Assembly: GCA_000825765.1 (NCBI GenBank)
Contig: CDGH01000008.1
Location: forward strand, 1 to 32,288
From: Ehrlichia minasensis
GTDB taxonomy: Bacteria; Pseudomonadota; Alphaproteobacteria; Rickettsiales; Anaplasmataceae
Length of the DNA stretch: 32,288 bases
Direction of reading: 5' to 3'
A program made the translations under genes and the position numbers. Every line of letters starts with the position of its first letter. Position 1 is the first letter of the stretch. Under the pieces are notes generated by a model, which saw only the letters and a list, made by a program, of their open reading frames with translations, ran no database searches and had not been told where the DNA came from. Below, piece by piece: positions 1 to 9,631 of this stretch.

Positions 1-230
1 GAAACATCTTCTATAATAACGCACACTATTATGCATAGTTTTAACAACCTAAACAAAAATCTTCATGACCAAATACAAAGCCAATTGGAACAATTGCAAC
101 ACTACATACATACTATCACAACTATCATCCACAATATAAAATTTAATTGATTACAAAACTAGAAATTCTTTTTTTAAATCTCAATTTATTATTCTTACAA
201 AATTTACACAAGTTTCATCTTTACTTAGGT
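1..230. other. Non-coding edge region
   Basis: This is AT-rich sequence downstream (on the minus strand) of the membrane-protein gene that ends at 231. I see no open frame with a start and ribosome site, no tRNA signature and no clear hairpin. Confidence 0.5.
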
Positions 231-1814
231 TTAAGGATTTAAATCTTGAAAGTTACTCCTATCAATGTGCAAGTCATCAATACTAGCATTTGGTAGACCA
301 TCATTGCACTGCATATCACTATGCATTTCACCCTGTCGATTACCGACAGATTGACCTTGATGTAACGCACCAAACACTCCTGCATTATATGCATTAAAAA
401 GAGCTAGACTTAAATCATCAATTATTTGGTAATCACATCCTCCTTCAAGTTTGACAGTTTTTATTTCATCAATTACATCAATATCTCTCTTCATAGACAA
501 ATAAGCTGTGGTACTAATACCCCCAAGTTTTAATGCTAAATCTCTATCTTGCTTGTAATACCGATTACACGCTAAAGCAATACTTAACACAACACCAGTA
601 ATAATAACCATTAAACCAGACATTACAGGTCCATAGCTAAATGTAATGTCCTTATACAGTAAAAATGCATGTACCATCAACATAAACCCTGCAAACACTA
701 AGCAAAAAGCAGCACAAACTTTTGACAATGTGGTTTTAAGTGAAAGTAAGTAAAAACCTTCTACAAAAATTACAAAATATGATAATATAGAACAGTACAG
801 AGCTACCTTTTCAGCTTTAACCAGATGACATGTCAATGCTATAATCTGTGAAAAGCACACAAATGCTAATACTGAAAAAGTCGTAATTCTTAATAACAGT
901 TGTTTTTTAGAAAGTTCTTTATTATGCGCTACGAGAAGCAAATTATGTTTCCCACTTACATGTTTCCCTAAATCAGTAGGCTGTATATCACCGTCTTCAC
1001 CTCTAACAACAAACCCTTTTGCCATGGCTGTTTCCATGATGCCATCAGTCATCATCTTGCGTCTGTCTTCATCAGAATTATTCACAATAACATCATAAAG
1101 ACTATGTGATGTTTTCATATACACACGATATTGCCACGGAAGCAAGTTCACACTATATGCTGCTTCCCTTATGTCAATATTTCCAATATAAGATAATAAA
1201 AGTAGTGGAGGAATCAAAGGAATGCTAAGAGAAAGTACTGTAAAAATACATCTAATCACCTTTTCTTGAGTTGTAAGTAAAGACCATTTCTCAGAATATG
1301 ATATTGCATCATATATCTTTTGTTTCAATGGTTTACTCTTTGGATCATACAGAACAGTTTTAATGCTGTCTTTAGCACCATCATCAAAACTACTACAAAA
1401 GTTTTTTTGACTGTTTAAGATAACATCACGTAAATTACGTGTAGTATATCTACCAACAGAAGAAACAATCAAAACATGTTTATCACCATACCTGCGACTC
1501 ACATCATAAATACATACACCATCACTCCCTGCAATTCTATAATCTGCACTTACTACTGGTATAAACCCTAATGAATTTACAAACTCTGCAACCTTCTTTA
1601 TATCATTCTTATTACTAGAACGATGGACAAATACCCTACTTAGGAACTGTTCTCGTATACCCTCTTTTGCAGAATCAATAATACAAGTTGCTGGTGTAAC
1701 ATTACTTACCAAGTTACCTAAATGTAAAACACCTTTGCCCTGTATATAAAAAACAGTATTCCTTATATCATGTATAAACTTGCTATATGTATCATAATCA
1801 TTACTATTCAGCAT
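231..1814 (-). CDS. Unrecognised multi-pass membrane protein
   Basis: I do not recognise this 527-residue protein. Residues 1-185 look soluble and mixed alpha/beta, with no motif I can name. Five hydrophobic segments follow at about 188-210, 308-330, 336-358, 364-387 and 396-416. Between the first and second lies a charged 95-residue loop (about 212-307). A hydrophilic tail of about 110 residues (417-527) ends the protein and is rich in Asp, Asn, Gln and Gly near its end. A GTG two codons upstream (1820) is in frame, but the ATG at 1814 is the simpler start; neither has an obvious Shine-Dalgarno. The gene stands alone, with about 500 non-coding bases upstream. The layout fits a lineage-specific inner-membrane or inclusion-membrane protein, but nothing in the sequence fixes a function. 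Confidence 0.8.
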   Translation of the reverse strand: MLNSNDYDTYSKFIHDIRNTVFYIQGKGVLHLGNLVSNVTPATCIIDSAKEGIREQFLSRVFVHRSSNKNDIKKVAEFVNSLGFIPVVSADYRIAGSDGVCIYDVSRRYGDKHVLIVSSVGRYTTRNLRDVILNSQKNFCSSFDDGAKDSIKTVLYDPKSKPLKQKIYDAISYSEKWSLLTTQEKVIRCIFTVLSLSIPLIPPLLLLSYIGNIDIREAAYSVNLLPWQYRVYMKTSHSLYDVIVNNSDEDRRKMMTDGIMETAMAKGFVVRGEDGDIQPTDLGKHVSGKHNLLLVAHNKELSKKQLLLRITTFSVLAFVCFSQIIALTCHLVKAEKVALYCSILSYFVIFVEGFYLLSLKTTLSKVCAAFCLVFAGFMLMVHAFLLYKDITFSYGPVMSGLMVIITGVVLSIALACNRYYKQDRDLALKLGGISTTAYLSMKRDIDVIDEIKTVKLEGGCDYQIIDDLSLALFNAYNAGVFGALHQGQSVGNRQGEMHSDMQCNDGLPNASIDDLHIDRSNFQDLNP

Positions 1815-2308
1815 AAACACTAAAAGAACTATTACTTACTATAAGAATACGACATAATTCCTGATAACACATTAATTATTTAAGCATAGAAGTAAAAATT
1901 AACATTAAATATTTGCAGAAGTTCTTTCATGCAACACACATAATCACTTGCATTTTTTATATCACACTATAACTATACAAACAGAGCTTAAGAAGCAGTG
2001 ATACAAGAATAATACTAAAACGCATTTACAATAGTCTTAAGACAGACATACCAACACTATTCTGAAGTATTGAAAATCTATCATTATAAGTTCATTTAGT
2101 GATTCAAAAAGATTTGAACAAGTGCTATACATAAATTTAACAGGAAAGTAAAATAACTTTCTGTAAATTTTACAAAACCCAGAATTATAATATCTAACTT
2201 AGTTAGAATAAGATTTCAAAAAATATTAAATTCAATAAAAATACACAGCAAAACACTGCCTTATTTTTTTTGAAGTGTTATAAAACCCAACGTAACAACA
2301 ACTACAAA
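1815..2308. other. Intergenic gap with one hairpin
   Basis: About 490 AT-rich bases lie between the zinc-finger gene and the membrane-protein gene. The only structure I could find is the imperfect hairpin at 2133-2170, listed separately. There is no small ORF with a ribosome site. Confidence 0.45.
2133..2170 (-). terminator. Long imperfect hairpin, possible terminator
   Basis: The left arm (2133-2149) and right arm (2156-2170) pair over 15 positions around a 6-base loop, with two single-base bulges in the left arm. It lies about 140 bases beyond the stop of the zinc-finger gene on the minus strand, so it may end the secD transcript. No clear T-run follows on that strand, so a processing or stability element is equally possible. 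Confidence 0.35.
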
Positions 2309-2470
2309 TTAATCATGAGCATTAAAAGTAAAAACTTTACTACAATAAGGGCAACTAACTTCTTCACCAATTTTAACTATTAAATATACTTTTGGGTGTT
2401 CAATATAACCTGCATCATCCCCTTCACCATTACAATAAACTATTGTTACATTTTCCTCATCACTAGACAT
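2309..2470 (-). CDS. Small CHCC zinc-finger protein (zf-CHCC type)
   Basis: This is a 53-residue protein. It has Cys13, then His25 in the context YIEHPKVYL, then Cys40-Pro-Tyr-Cys43 near the C-terminus. The order C-x11-H-x14-C-x2-C, with a short beta-rich core, is the signature of the zf-CHCC family. That family is related to the C-terminal zinc domain of the mitochondrial complex I subunit NDUFS6 and is common as a stand-alone protein in Alphaproteobacteria. The start at 2470 is preceded by a GGAAA ribosome site about 10 bases upstream. An in-frame ATG three codons earlier (2479) is possible but would sit against that site. The gene begins 30 bases after the secD stop on the same strand, so the two are probably co-transcribed. 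A role in respiratory complex I is only an inference from the family. Confidence 0.82.
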   Translation of the reverse strand: MSSDEENVTIVYCNGEGDDAGYIEHPKVYLIVKIGEEVSCPYCSKVFTFNAHD

Positions 2471-2500
2471 AAACAGCATTTCCAATAACTTTACAATAAA

Positions 2501-4027
2501 TTATATTTTCAATGTTTTCAAATTAAATAATTTAATATATAAATCTATCAACATCTTTGTTAAAGTAATTGCAGAAAACATAGAACATAAAATACCTATT
2601 GATAATGTAATAGCAAAACCACTAATTGGACCACTACCTATTACAAACATCACTGCAGCAACAATTAATGTAGTAATATTAGAATCAAATATTGTTGACA
2701 TAGCATTTTTAAATCCAGATTCTACAGCCCATCTCAATTTCTTTGTAGAACTTAATTCTTCTTTAATACGCTCAAAAATTAACACATTAGCATCAACAGA
2801 CATACCTACAGTCAAAGTAATACCCGCAAGTCCAGGCAATGTGAGTGTAGCTTGAAGTAATGTAAGTACAGCAACAATAAAAATAATATTAAAAACTAAC
2901 CCAACTACAGCTAAAACACCAAACATACGGTAAGAAAACATAATAAAAACAGAAACTGCTATAACTGATATTATCATTGCTAATCTGCCTTGCTTGATAT
3001 ATTCAGTACCTAAACTAGAACCTATTGTCTTTTCTTCTATTACCTTTAAAGGTACTGGTAAGGCACCAGACTTTAACAATATTGACAATTCTTTTGCAGT
3101 TTCAACAGTAAAATTACCACTAATTTCACCACTTCCAGTTAGAATAGGCTCACGTATTATAGGAGCAGTAAGTACTACACCATCCAACACTATAGCAAAT
3201 GGTTTGTTAAAATTTTCTTTTGTAATTTTAGCAAACTTCTTAGCTGCTTCATTGTTTAATTTAAAATGCACAATAACATTACCAAGACTATTTATACCAG
3301 ATGATACATCTACTAAAGAATCTCCACTAATTTCAACTTTTTTTAATATAGGATAAGTATTACCATGATTATCCTTAAGTAAAACAGTAGTTAAAGAATT
3401 AATCGATGATAACTGCTTCACATCTTCCAGTAAGTGAAATGTAAGTTTTGCTGTTTTACCTAATAAAGTTTTAATTTGACTAGTATCATGTACTCCAGGA
3501 ACTTGCAAAGATATTCTATCTTTACCGTGACTATTTATAATAATTTCTTTTGTACCAGATTTGTCTAATCTACGCCTGATATTACTAATAGCATCAGATA
3601 TAACATTTCTCAACAATTCTGACTTATAACTATCGTAAAAGGATATTACAACACAATCTTCTTGCTCAGATACTCTAACGTTTTTATTGTCAAATAACCT
3701 TACTTTATCAAAATTCTTACTATCCTTTAGTACCAATACCAGCTTATCTTGTCTTACATCAAATTTACTATACTCTATCCTTTTACTCAATAAGAATTCA
3801 TTCAGCTCATCATACAGTGCATACATTCTTTCTTTTAAATACTCTTTAAAATCTGCTTCCAACAATAAATAAACACCACCTTGCAAATCCAAGCCCAGAT
3901 TAACTTTTTGTTTGGAAAGTAAAAACTTACTATCAATAAAATTAGGCAATACTAAATATATAGCAAGTACACACAACAATGAAATAACTATAGGCTTAAT
4001 TTGTAACTTAGAAAACATATCATCCAC
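2501..4027 (-). CDS. secD: Protein translocase subunit SecD
   Basis: SecD works with SecF and YajC at the SecYEG channel and uses the proton gradient to help pull proteins across the inner membrane. The 508-residue product starts with one membrane segment (about 13-30). The family motif LGLDLQGG follows at 44-51, then a large periplasmic part, and five C-terminal membrane segments from about residue 350. The hallmark VDANVLIFERIKEE lies within these helices. Residues 275-325 contain the conserved block around FAIVLDGVVLTAPIIREPI. The length is usual for short alphaproteobacterial SecD. I chose the GTG at 4027 because AGGA lies 8 bases upstream; the next ATG (4018) has no ribosome site. secF is not adjacent. 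The zinc-finger gene follows 30 bases downstream. Confidence 0.97.
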   Translation of the reverse strand: MDDMFSKLQIKPIVISLLCVLAIYLVLPNFIDSKFLLSKQKVNLGLDLQGGVYLLLEADFKEYLKERMYALYDELNEFLLSKRIEYSKFDVRQDKLVLVLKDSKNFDKVRLFDNKNVRVSEQEDCVVISFYDSYKSELLRNVISDAISNIRRRLDKSGTKEIIINSHGKDRISLQVPGVHDTSQIKTLLGKTAKLTFHLLEDVKQLSSINSLTTVLLKDNHGNTYPILKKVEISGDSLVDVSSGINSLGNVIVHFKLNNEAAKKFAKITKENFNKPFAIVLDGVVLTAPIIREPILTGSGEISGNFTVETAKELSILLKSGALPVPLKVIEEKTIGSSLGTEYIKQGRLAMIISVIAVSVFIMFSYRMFGVLAVVGLVFNIIFIVAVLTLLQATLTLPGLAGITLTVGMSVDANVLIFERIKEELSSTKKLRWAVESGFKNAMSTIFDSNITTLIVAAVMFVIGSGPISGFAITLSIGILCSMFSAITLTKMLIDLYIKLFNLKTLKI

Positions 4028-4819
4028 TAAACATATCCTGCAATTATATTATATTATCATAACAAACAAAATACTTTATATTTCTAATATAAATTATCTC
4101 TACAATTACAGAATCACTCAAATATATTGTAAAACTAACAGCACCACAATTACACTATTTTGATAAGATTATATTACCAGCTTTTACTAACTGCCTTATT
4201 GAAGCTAAAACTTGCGTTTTCATTTAACCATACAATACATTAAATTTTAGACTTACTATATTACATGCTCATAAAGAACAAACACCTAACACACAAACAA
4301 AATTTAGCACTGTAATAAACTAACAGTAGTAGACCAACATCTTAAAAATCAATATCTATAAGAATAATATTATGCCAACAAGTGATAATTTATATTTAAA
4401 AATTTCATACAAAATATAAATAGATATCTAAGCTAAAAATATAACTTATCTTGATAATAACAATGCTATTATAATTACCGTCGCAGTATTCTTTTAAAGG
4501 ATACTTAGCAAGGATTATACTTACCTATTCATCTCAGGATTATACTAAGAACCTCAGTAAATATTACTTGTACCCACAACAATTTCAGTACAATTATCAC
4601 TATATGTCATAGCCACATCTTTTTTAATGCACGTTTAGTAAATTGATCATTTAATATCTATTCCTACTTAACTTAAAGTCAACATCGATTGTCAAAACTG
4701 CTTTTATAAAATTGTCATTATAAGCTTTACATTGCTATTACATGCATTATTTTTTGAAATACATACTCAATGAAAATTATTAAACTCTAATACAAGAAAA
4801 ACTTAAGTAAACATCTTAG
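4028..4819. other. Long non-coding gap
   Basis: About 790 AT-rich bases lie between thiF and secD, both on the minus strand. Both flanking genes read leftward, so the part next to 4027 probably holds the secD promoter. I see one short direct repeat (11 bases, at 4511-4521 and 4536-4546). There is no credible ORF, tRNA or terminator hairpin. Confidence 0.5.
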
Positions 4820-5602
4820 CTAAAAACATAACTTACTTTCATAATAACTATAATCATAAGGATCAACTCTCACATTGTCACCACATGCTATGCATGAACC
4901 ATTTTTTTGAAAAGTATATTTAGAAAAATTATTAGATTGTAAATCTATTCTTTGCAATTTTCCCACTAAACTATCTGCAACTCCCAATAAATATTTCATA
5001 ACTTCTGCAGCTGCAATACTACCTACCACTCCTACCGTTGGCCCCAATATTCCAGCATTAGCACAATTTAAATGCGAACTCATATATTGACACTCAAAAA
5101 AGCATCTCAAACAAGGCTTACCATGAGGAAAAATTGTTAATATCTGCCCAGTAAATCCAATAGCTGCACTATGCACTAAAGGCTTACCAATTAAAACAGC
5201 TGCATCATTAAGAAACAATTTCGTAGCTAGTCGATCTGTACAATCTACAATTATATCTATATTCTCAAAAATCCTTTCAAAATTTTTAGGAGTAACAAAA
5301 CCATTTAATATTCGAATATTAACATCAGAGTTAAGTGACTTTACAAATTCTTGAGCTTTTGCAACTTTACTTTGATTAACATCTTTTTCTTTATAAATCA
5401 CTTGCCTATTAAGATTAGACAACTGGACTGTATCATTATCACATAACACCATATGACCAATACCACCAGCAGCCAGTAAAGGAATAACTATACTACCTAA
5501 TCCACCACATCCTACTACTAGTACACAACTACTATTTAATTTATTCTGACCCACTTTCCCTATCTCTGGAATAAGAATTTGTTTCTTATAACGGTCAAAC
5601 AC
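4820..5602 (-). CDS. thiF: HesA/MoeB/ThiF-family adenylyltransferase
   Basis: This E1-like enzyme adenylates the C-terminal glycine of a small sulfur-carrier protein such as ThiS or MoaD. The 260-residue product has the nucleotide loop GCGGLG at 31-36, the LNRQ motif with the ATP-contacting Arg66, and DCTDR at 120-124. Two CxxC pairs (164/167 and 237/240) form the structural zinc site. Cys180, just before AGILGPTVGV, matches the position of the active-site cysteine in ThiF. I prefer ThiF to MoeB because Ehrlichia is known to make thiamine; sequence alone does not separate the two. The start is GTG, since the next Met is residue 51 and the family N-terminus (RYKKQILIPEIG) is complete. It begins 3 bases after the pyrE stop, so it is probably translated from the same mRNA. 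Confidence 0.9.
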   Translation of the reverse strand: MFDRYKKQILIPEIGKVGQNKLNSSCVLVVGCGGLGSIVIPLLAAGGIGHMVLCDNDTVQLSNLNRQVIYKEKDVNQSKVAKAQEFVKSLNSDVNIRILNGFVTPKNFERIFENIDIIVDCTDRLATKLFLNDAAVLIGKPLVHSAAIGFTGQILTIFPHGKPCLRCFFECQYMSSHLNCANAGILGPTVGVVGSIAAAEVMKYLLGVADSLVGKLQRIDLQSNNFSKYTFQKNGSCIACGDNVRVDPYDYSYYESKLCF

Positions 5603-5605
5603 TAA

Positions 5606-6202
5606 CTATTCCTGCAAATACCTACTTCCCGGCATAGAGACAGGTATTTGTCGCAAATATTCTGGAATGTCCTCATCAACATAACTTTTAATATTTAACT
5701 CAACTAAACTAATTATAGGGAAAGGAAGTTTAATATCTCTACTACGTTTAACTAAAGCTGCACCTGCAACAACAGTACCACCATTTTTCTTTACACAATT
5801 CACCACTTCCATAGAAGTTTTTCCAGTCGTAATTACATCTTCTACAATCAAAACTTTACTTCCTTTTTGAATTTCAAAACCACGACGTAATACAAAAGCA
5901 CCACCGACACGCTCACAGAACATATTACTAATACTCAATTGTCTAGCAATTTCATAGCCAATAGTAATAGCACCAACTGCTGGAGCAACTATTAAATCTA
6001 TGTTTGGTAAAACCCTATCAATTTTTTTCGCAAGTAAAGCACAATATTTTACTGCAAGATTAGGATTTTCAAACACTCGGGCACACTGCACGTATGTATC
6101 ACTATGCAACCCAGAAGATAACACAAAGTGACCATTTATTATTACCCCAATTCTAGCAAATTCATCATATATAGAATCACTATTTAACAAATCTACTTCC
6201 AT
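5606..6202 (-). CDS. pyrE: Orotate phosphoribosyltransferase
   Basis: PyrE joins orotate to PRPP to make OMP in pyrimidine synthesis in the cytoplasm. The 198-residue product has the PRPP-binding loop VLIVEDVITTGKTS at 117-130 and the N-terminal block GHFVLSSGLHSDTY typical of the family. The motif LIVAPAVGAITIGYEIA lies at 70-86. The length is normal. The gene starts 8 bases after the recA stop and ends 3 bases before thiF, so recA-pyrE-thiF looks like one transcription unit. Confidence 0.95.
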   Translation of the reverse strand: MEVDLLNSDSIYDEFARIGVIINGHFVLSSGLHSDTYVQCARVFENPNLAVKYCALLAKKIDRVLPNIDLIVAPAVGAITIGYEIARQLSISNMFCERVGGAFVLRRGFEIQKGSKVLIVEDVITTGKTSMEVVNCVKKNGGTVVAGAALVKRSRDIKLPFPIISLVELNIKSYVDEDIPEYLRQIPVSMPGSRYLQE

Positions 6203-6210
6203 ACCACACC

Positions 6211-7284
6211 TTAAAAAATTGCTTCTTCTACTTCATGAACATTATCACTAACTTCTGCATTGAAACAACTAACATCATTATCACTTGCTAACATATTCCT
6301 TATTTTCTGTTCTATTTCATCTGCAGTAGTATAGTTGGTTTTAAGATAAGATTTTGCATTTTCCTTGCCTTGACCAAGTCGTATACCATTATATGAATAA
6401 TATGCACCAGCTTTTTCAACAATATTAAGTTTTACACCCATATCTATAATTTCACCAACTTTTGAGATTCCTTCATTATACATTATGTCAAAATCCACTT
6501 GTTTAAAAGGAGGAGCTACTTTATTTTTAACAACCTTTACCTTGGTTTGATTGCCAACAATCAAGTCTTTATCTTTAATTGCACTTACTTTGCGTATATC
6601 CAACCTCACAGAACTATAAAATTTCAAAGCATTTCCACCAGTAGTGGTTTCAGGATTTCCATAAACTACACCTATTTTCATACGTATCTGATTAATGAAA
6701 ATAAGCACACAATTTGCTTTTGATACAATAGAAGTTAATTTTCTTAAAGCATGACTTAACAATCTTGCTTGTAAGCCCATATGCTGATCACCCATATCAC
6801 CTTCTATTTCCGCTCTAGGAGTTAATGCAGCAACAGAATCCACCACTATTACATCAATAGCACCTGAACACACTAAATATTCAACTATATGAAGCGCCTG
6901 TTCACCAGTATCAGGTTGAGAAACAATCAAATCACCAGTATTTACACCCAATTTACGTGCATACATTATGTCCAAAGCATGTTCAGCATCAATAAATGCA
7001 CAATTCCCACCTTTTTTCTGCGATTCAGCAATTACATGCAAAGCAAGAGTTGTTTTACCAGAACTTTCAGGTCCAAAAATCTCAATAATTCTGCCTTTAG
7101 GAAACCCACCAATACCTAAAGCCGTATCAAGTGCAATTGACCCTGTAGAAATACTATCTATTTTTTCAATAGCACCCTGTTTTAATTTCATTATTGCACC
7201 ACGACCAAAAGCTTTTTCAATTTGACTGATCGCATTATCCAATGCTTTTTGTCTTTCTTGGTTTAAATTTTTACTATCAGACAT
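6211..7284 (-). CDS. recA: Recombinase RecA
   Basis: RecA forms filaments on single-stranded DNA and drives homologous recombination, and in many bacteria the SOS response. The 357-residue product has the Walker A motif GPESSGKTT at 71-79. The Walker B region [19 protein letters not shown] continues into loop L1, and the conserved block [17 protein letters not shown] is also present. The C-terminus is acidic. In this lineage RecA is relevant to recombination among the surface-antigen copies further along. I see no LexA-type operator in the upstream 100 bases. A TTGACA box lies at 7334-7339. It is the first gene of the recA-pyrE-thiF set. Confidence 0.98.
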   Translation of the reverse strand: MSDSKNLNQERQKALDNAISQIEKAFGRGAIMKLKQGAIEKIDSISTGSIALDTALGIGGFPKGRIIEIFGPESSGKTTLALHVIAESQKKGGNCAFIDAEHALDIMYARKLGVNTGDLIVSQPDTGEQALHIVEYLVCSGAIDVIVVDSVAALTPRAEIEGDMGDQHMGLQARLLSHALRKLTSIVSKANCVLIFINQIRMKIGVVYGNPETTTGGNALKFYSSVRLDIRKVSAIKDKDLIVGNQTKVKVVKNKVAPPFKQVDFDIMYNEGISKVGEIIDMGVKLNIVEKAGAYYSYNGIRLGQGKENAKSYLKTNYTTADEIEQKIRNMLASDNDVSCFNAEVSDNVHEVEEAIF

Positions 7285-7878
7285 AATTAAATTTCATAAG
7301 ATCTAAAGAAAGCTAAACATTCTTAATATTAATTGTCAAGCCCTAAATCATGACACTATTTATTACAAATATGGCAAGACAAATATAAGCAGCAAAATTT
7401 TAATATTTCAAAAAAAATACCGAAATAGTACTCAACTTATCAATAATATACATTATAGCTTTTATATTAGTAATGGTTTAAATAATGCCTTTACCATTAA
7501 TACTATAAAGCAAATTGGAAGTGTGTGCATTCATTAATGTTTGTTAATTGATATGTGTAGAGCATTATAAAAAATGTGCAGGATAAAATAATTTGTACAA
7601 TCTATGTTGTTGTGATGTAACACAAGAGAACGAGTGTGGCGAAAAAAATATATATTTAATGTAGCAGCTTTAGGTAACAATAGTGTAGGATTTATAACTT
7701 AATTTCTATAACATGCTACTTACATTAATCCAACATTGAGTAATCATATCTATGTAACAAAATATTATGGTAGATAACCATTTTACCATACTGACCCTGA
7801 ATATATACAATTAATACCTCTTTTGAAATATCACAATACACAACAAAGCAATTTACTTTCAACTTCACAATATAAATT
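7285..7878. other. Non-coding gap with a G-rich patch
   Basis: About 590 bases lie between bioD and recA. The part near 7285-7340 probably holds the recA promoter. The stretch 7501-7680 has 37 G against 15 C on the plus strand, while the bases just before it (7321-7380) have more C than G. No frame there is open for more than a few codons. A 7-base inverted repeat with an 11-base spacer sits at 7766-7790. Confidence 0.45.
7310..7339 (-). promoter_or_regulatory. Candidate recA promoter
   Basis: On the minus strand a perfect TTGACA (plus-strand 7334-7339) is followed after 18 bases by a weak -10 box, TAGCTT (7310-7315). The recA start is about 25 bases further on. The -35 match is strong and the -10 match poor. 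Confidence 0.33.
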
Positions 7879-8565
7879 CTAAAACTTATCATCCAAATTT
7901 AGAAAATTCACTATATCCCTTGAAGTTTTTTTCCACAAATCAAAACTACCTGCAACATAATGCTGAACATATACTGACTTACCTGTATATTCATAAATAA
8001 ATTTTACAATATCATCAACATTAGAGCTACTTTCATCTTTAATAGCTAGCACTACTTTTACACTCATACCAGACAATACACGTAGTGCTGTTAATGTATG
8101 ACTTATACTACCTAAATAAGATCCAACAACCAAAATTACTTTGATATTCAAATCACATATTAAATCTAAACAAGTTTTGTCATCTGTAATGGGTGACATA
8201 ACTCCACCAACTCCTTCTATGAACAAATTATCATAAGACTGACTAATGCAGCGGTAACAAAACGTTAAAATTTTACTATAGCTCAATCTAATATTTTCCA
8301 ACTTGGCAGCTATATTAGGAGCATGAGGATAGTACAACCTCCAAGGTGAAATTCTTGCTATATTATTACTACTACACTCAATATTTAAACTACATAGTAT
8401 TTTATATGTATCATTATTTAAAACATCAGTATCATTCCATCCACTAATAACAGGTTTTATTGCGTGTACTACTTTACCACTCTTAATCAAATGCCAACAT
8501 AATGCTGTCGTAACAAAAGTTTTTCCTACATCAGTACCAGAAGATGTAATAAAATAAGCTGACAT
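7879..8565 (-). CDS. bioD: Dethiobiotin synthetase
   Basis: BioD closes the ureido ring of dethiobiotin using ATP and CO2, the next-to-last step of biotin synthesis. The 228-residue product has the P-loop GTDVGKT at 10-16, a lysine in AIKPVISG matching the family's substrate lysine, and FIEGVGGVMSPI as the second conserved block. The family N-terminus fits the ATG at 8565 (MSAYFITSSG). In-frame ATG (8574) and TTG (8577) codons upstream would add only a few residues. The gene is divergent from ftsY with about 80 bases between them, where both promoters must lie. Other biotin genes are not in this window. Confidence 0.93.
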   Translation of the reverse strand: MSAYFITSSGTDVGKTFVTTALCWHLIKSGKVVHAIKPVISGWNDTDVLNNDTYKILCSLNIECSSNNIARISPWRLYYPHAPNIAAKLENIRLSYSKILTFCYRCISQSYDNLFIEGVGGVMSPITDDKTCLDLICDLNIKVILVVGSYLGSISHTLTALRVLSGMSVKVVLAIKDESSSNVDDIVKFIYEYTGKSVYVQHYVAGSFDLWKKTSRDIVNFLNLDDKF

Positions 8566-8648
8566 TTCATACATCAAACAATATAATTCATTGAGTGTAT
8601 ATTATATAAACACAATTCACAACTTTTAGAAACAAGGACAATTTGATT

Positions 8649-9581
8649 ATGGCAGATACAAACAATAATGGATTTTTTAACAATATCAAGAAAGGCTTAT
8701 TCAAAACTTCATCAAAGTTAAGTGATGGCATAAAAAAAATTTTTTCTAGTGGAAAAAAAATTGATCAAGAAACATTAGAAGAGTTAAAAGAATTACTCAT
8801 TACAGCAGACGTCGGATATGAAAATGCCTCACTACTTACACAAAAACTTTCAGAAATAAAATTTAACGAAGTAGACTACAGCACAGTAAAACAAAAATTA
8901 GCAGAATCCATAGAAGACATTTTACTACAAGCTGAAAAACCCTTGTCTATCAACAACAAACCACATGTAATTATGATATGTGGTACAAATGGAAATGGTA
9001 AAACAACAACTATAGGAAAACTAGCACATAAGTTCAAAAATGAAGGAAAAAAAGTATTAGTTGCAGCATGTGATACATTCCGTGCAGCAGCTACTGAACA
9101 ATTAATAGTATGGTCACAAAAAGTAAACTTTCCAGTAGTAACAGGCAACCAAGGCGCAGATGCTGCAAGTATAGCATATCAAGCAATGCAGCAAGCTTTA
9201 AATGATCAGGTAGATGTTTTATTAATTGACACAGCTGGAAGATTACATAATCACAAAAATTTAATGGAAGAACTAGCTAAAATTAAGAGGATCATAAGTA
9301 AACATGACAATAATGCACCTCATAATGTCATACTAATATTAGATGCAACAACTGGTCAAAATGCCATTAATCAAGTTGAAGCTTTCTCCCAATTTGTAAA
9401 CATTAGCGGATTAATCATGACTAAATTAGATGGCACAGCAAAAGGTGGAGTAGTAATAAAAATAGCACAGAAATATAAGCTCAGTATTCATGCAATTGGA
9501 ATTGGTGAACATGTAGAACAGCTCCAAGATTTTTCAGCAAAAGAGTTTGCTATAGGATTACTTGACATAGAGAACACGTGA
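8649..9581 (+). CDS. ftsY: Signal recognition particle receptor FtsY
   Basis: FtsY is the membrane-associated GTPase that receives SRP-bound ribosomes and hands them to the Sec channel. The 310-residue product is essentially the NG domain. It has the helical N part at 1-100, the G1 loop GTNGNGKT at 112-119, DTFRAAA at 142-148, DTAGR at 194-198 and TKLDG at 258-262. The acidic A domain seen in E. coli is absent, as is normal in Alphaproteobacteria. I chose the ATG at 8649, 10 bases after AAGGA (8634-8638); a TTG at 8643 is possible. It converges on icd with only 50 bases between them. Confidence 0.97.
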   Translation: MADTNNNGFFNNIKKGLFKTSSKLSDGIKKIFSSGKKIDQETLEELKELLITADVGYENASLLTQKLSEIKFNEVDYSTVKQKLAESIEDILLQAEKPLSINNKPHVIMICGTNGNGKTTTIGKLAHKFKNEGKKVLVAACDTFRAAATEQLIVWSQKVNFPVVTGNQGADAASIAYQAMQQALNDQVDVLLIDTAGRLHNHKNLMEELAKIKRIISKHDNNAPHNVILILDATTGQNAINQVEAFSQFVNISGLIMTKLDGTAKGGVVIKIAQKYKLSIHAIGIGEHVEQLQDFSAKEFAIGLLDIENT

Positions 9582-9631
9582 CATTACACATGTTATTTTA
9601 TAAACAATCATAGTAATCACAACAACCAGTA

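Noticed and set aside
3912-4163. 83-codon plus-strand frame across the secD start
   Set aside because: It is largely antisense to the certain secD gene, with a random-looking product and no ribosome site.
4511-4546. 11-base direct repeat as a regulator site
   Set aside because: It is a single pair in a 790-base AT-rich spacer, far from the flanking gene starts.
6499-7225. Plus-strand frames opposite recA
   Set aside because: These are shadows of the conserved recA coding sequence, with no motifs of their own.
7766-7790. Seven-base inverted repeat as a terminator
   Set aside because: The stem is short, the loop is 11 bases and no T-run follows; inverted repeats of this size are common by chance here.
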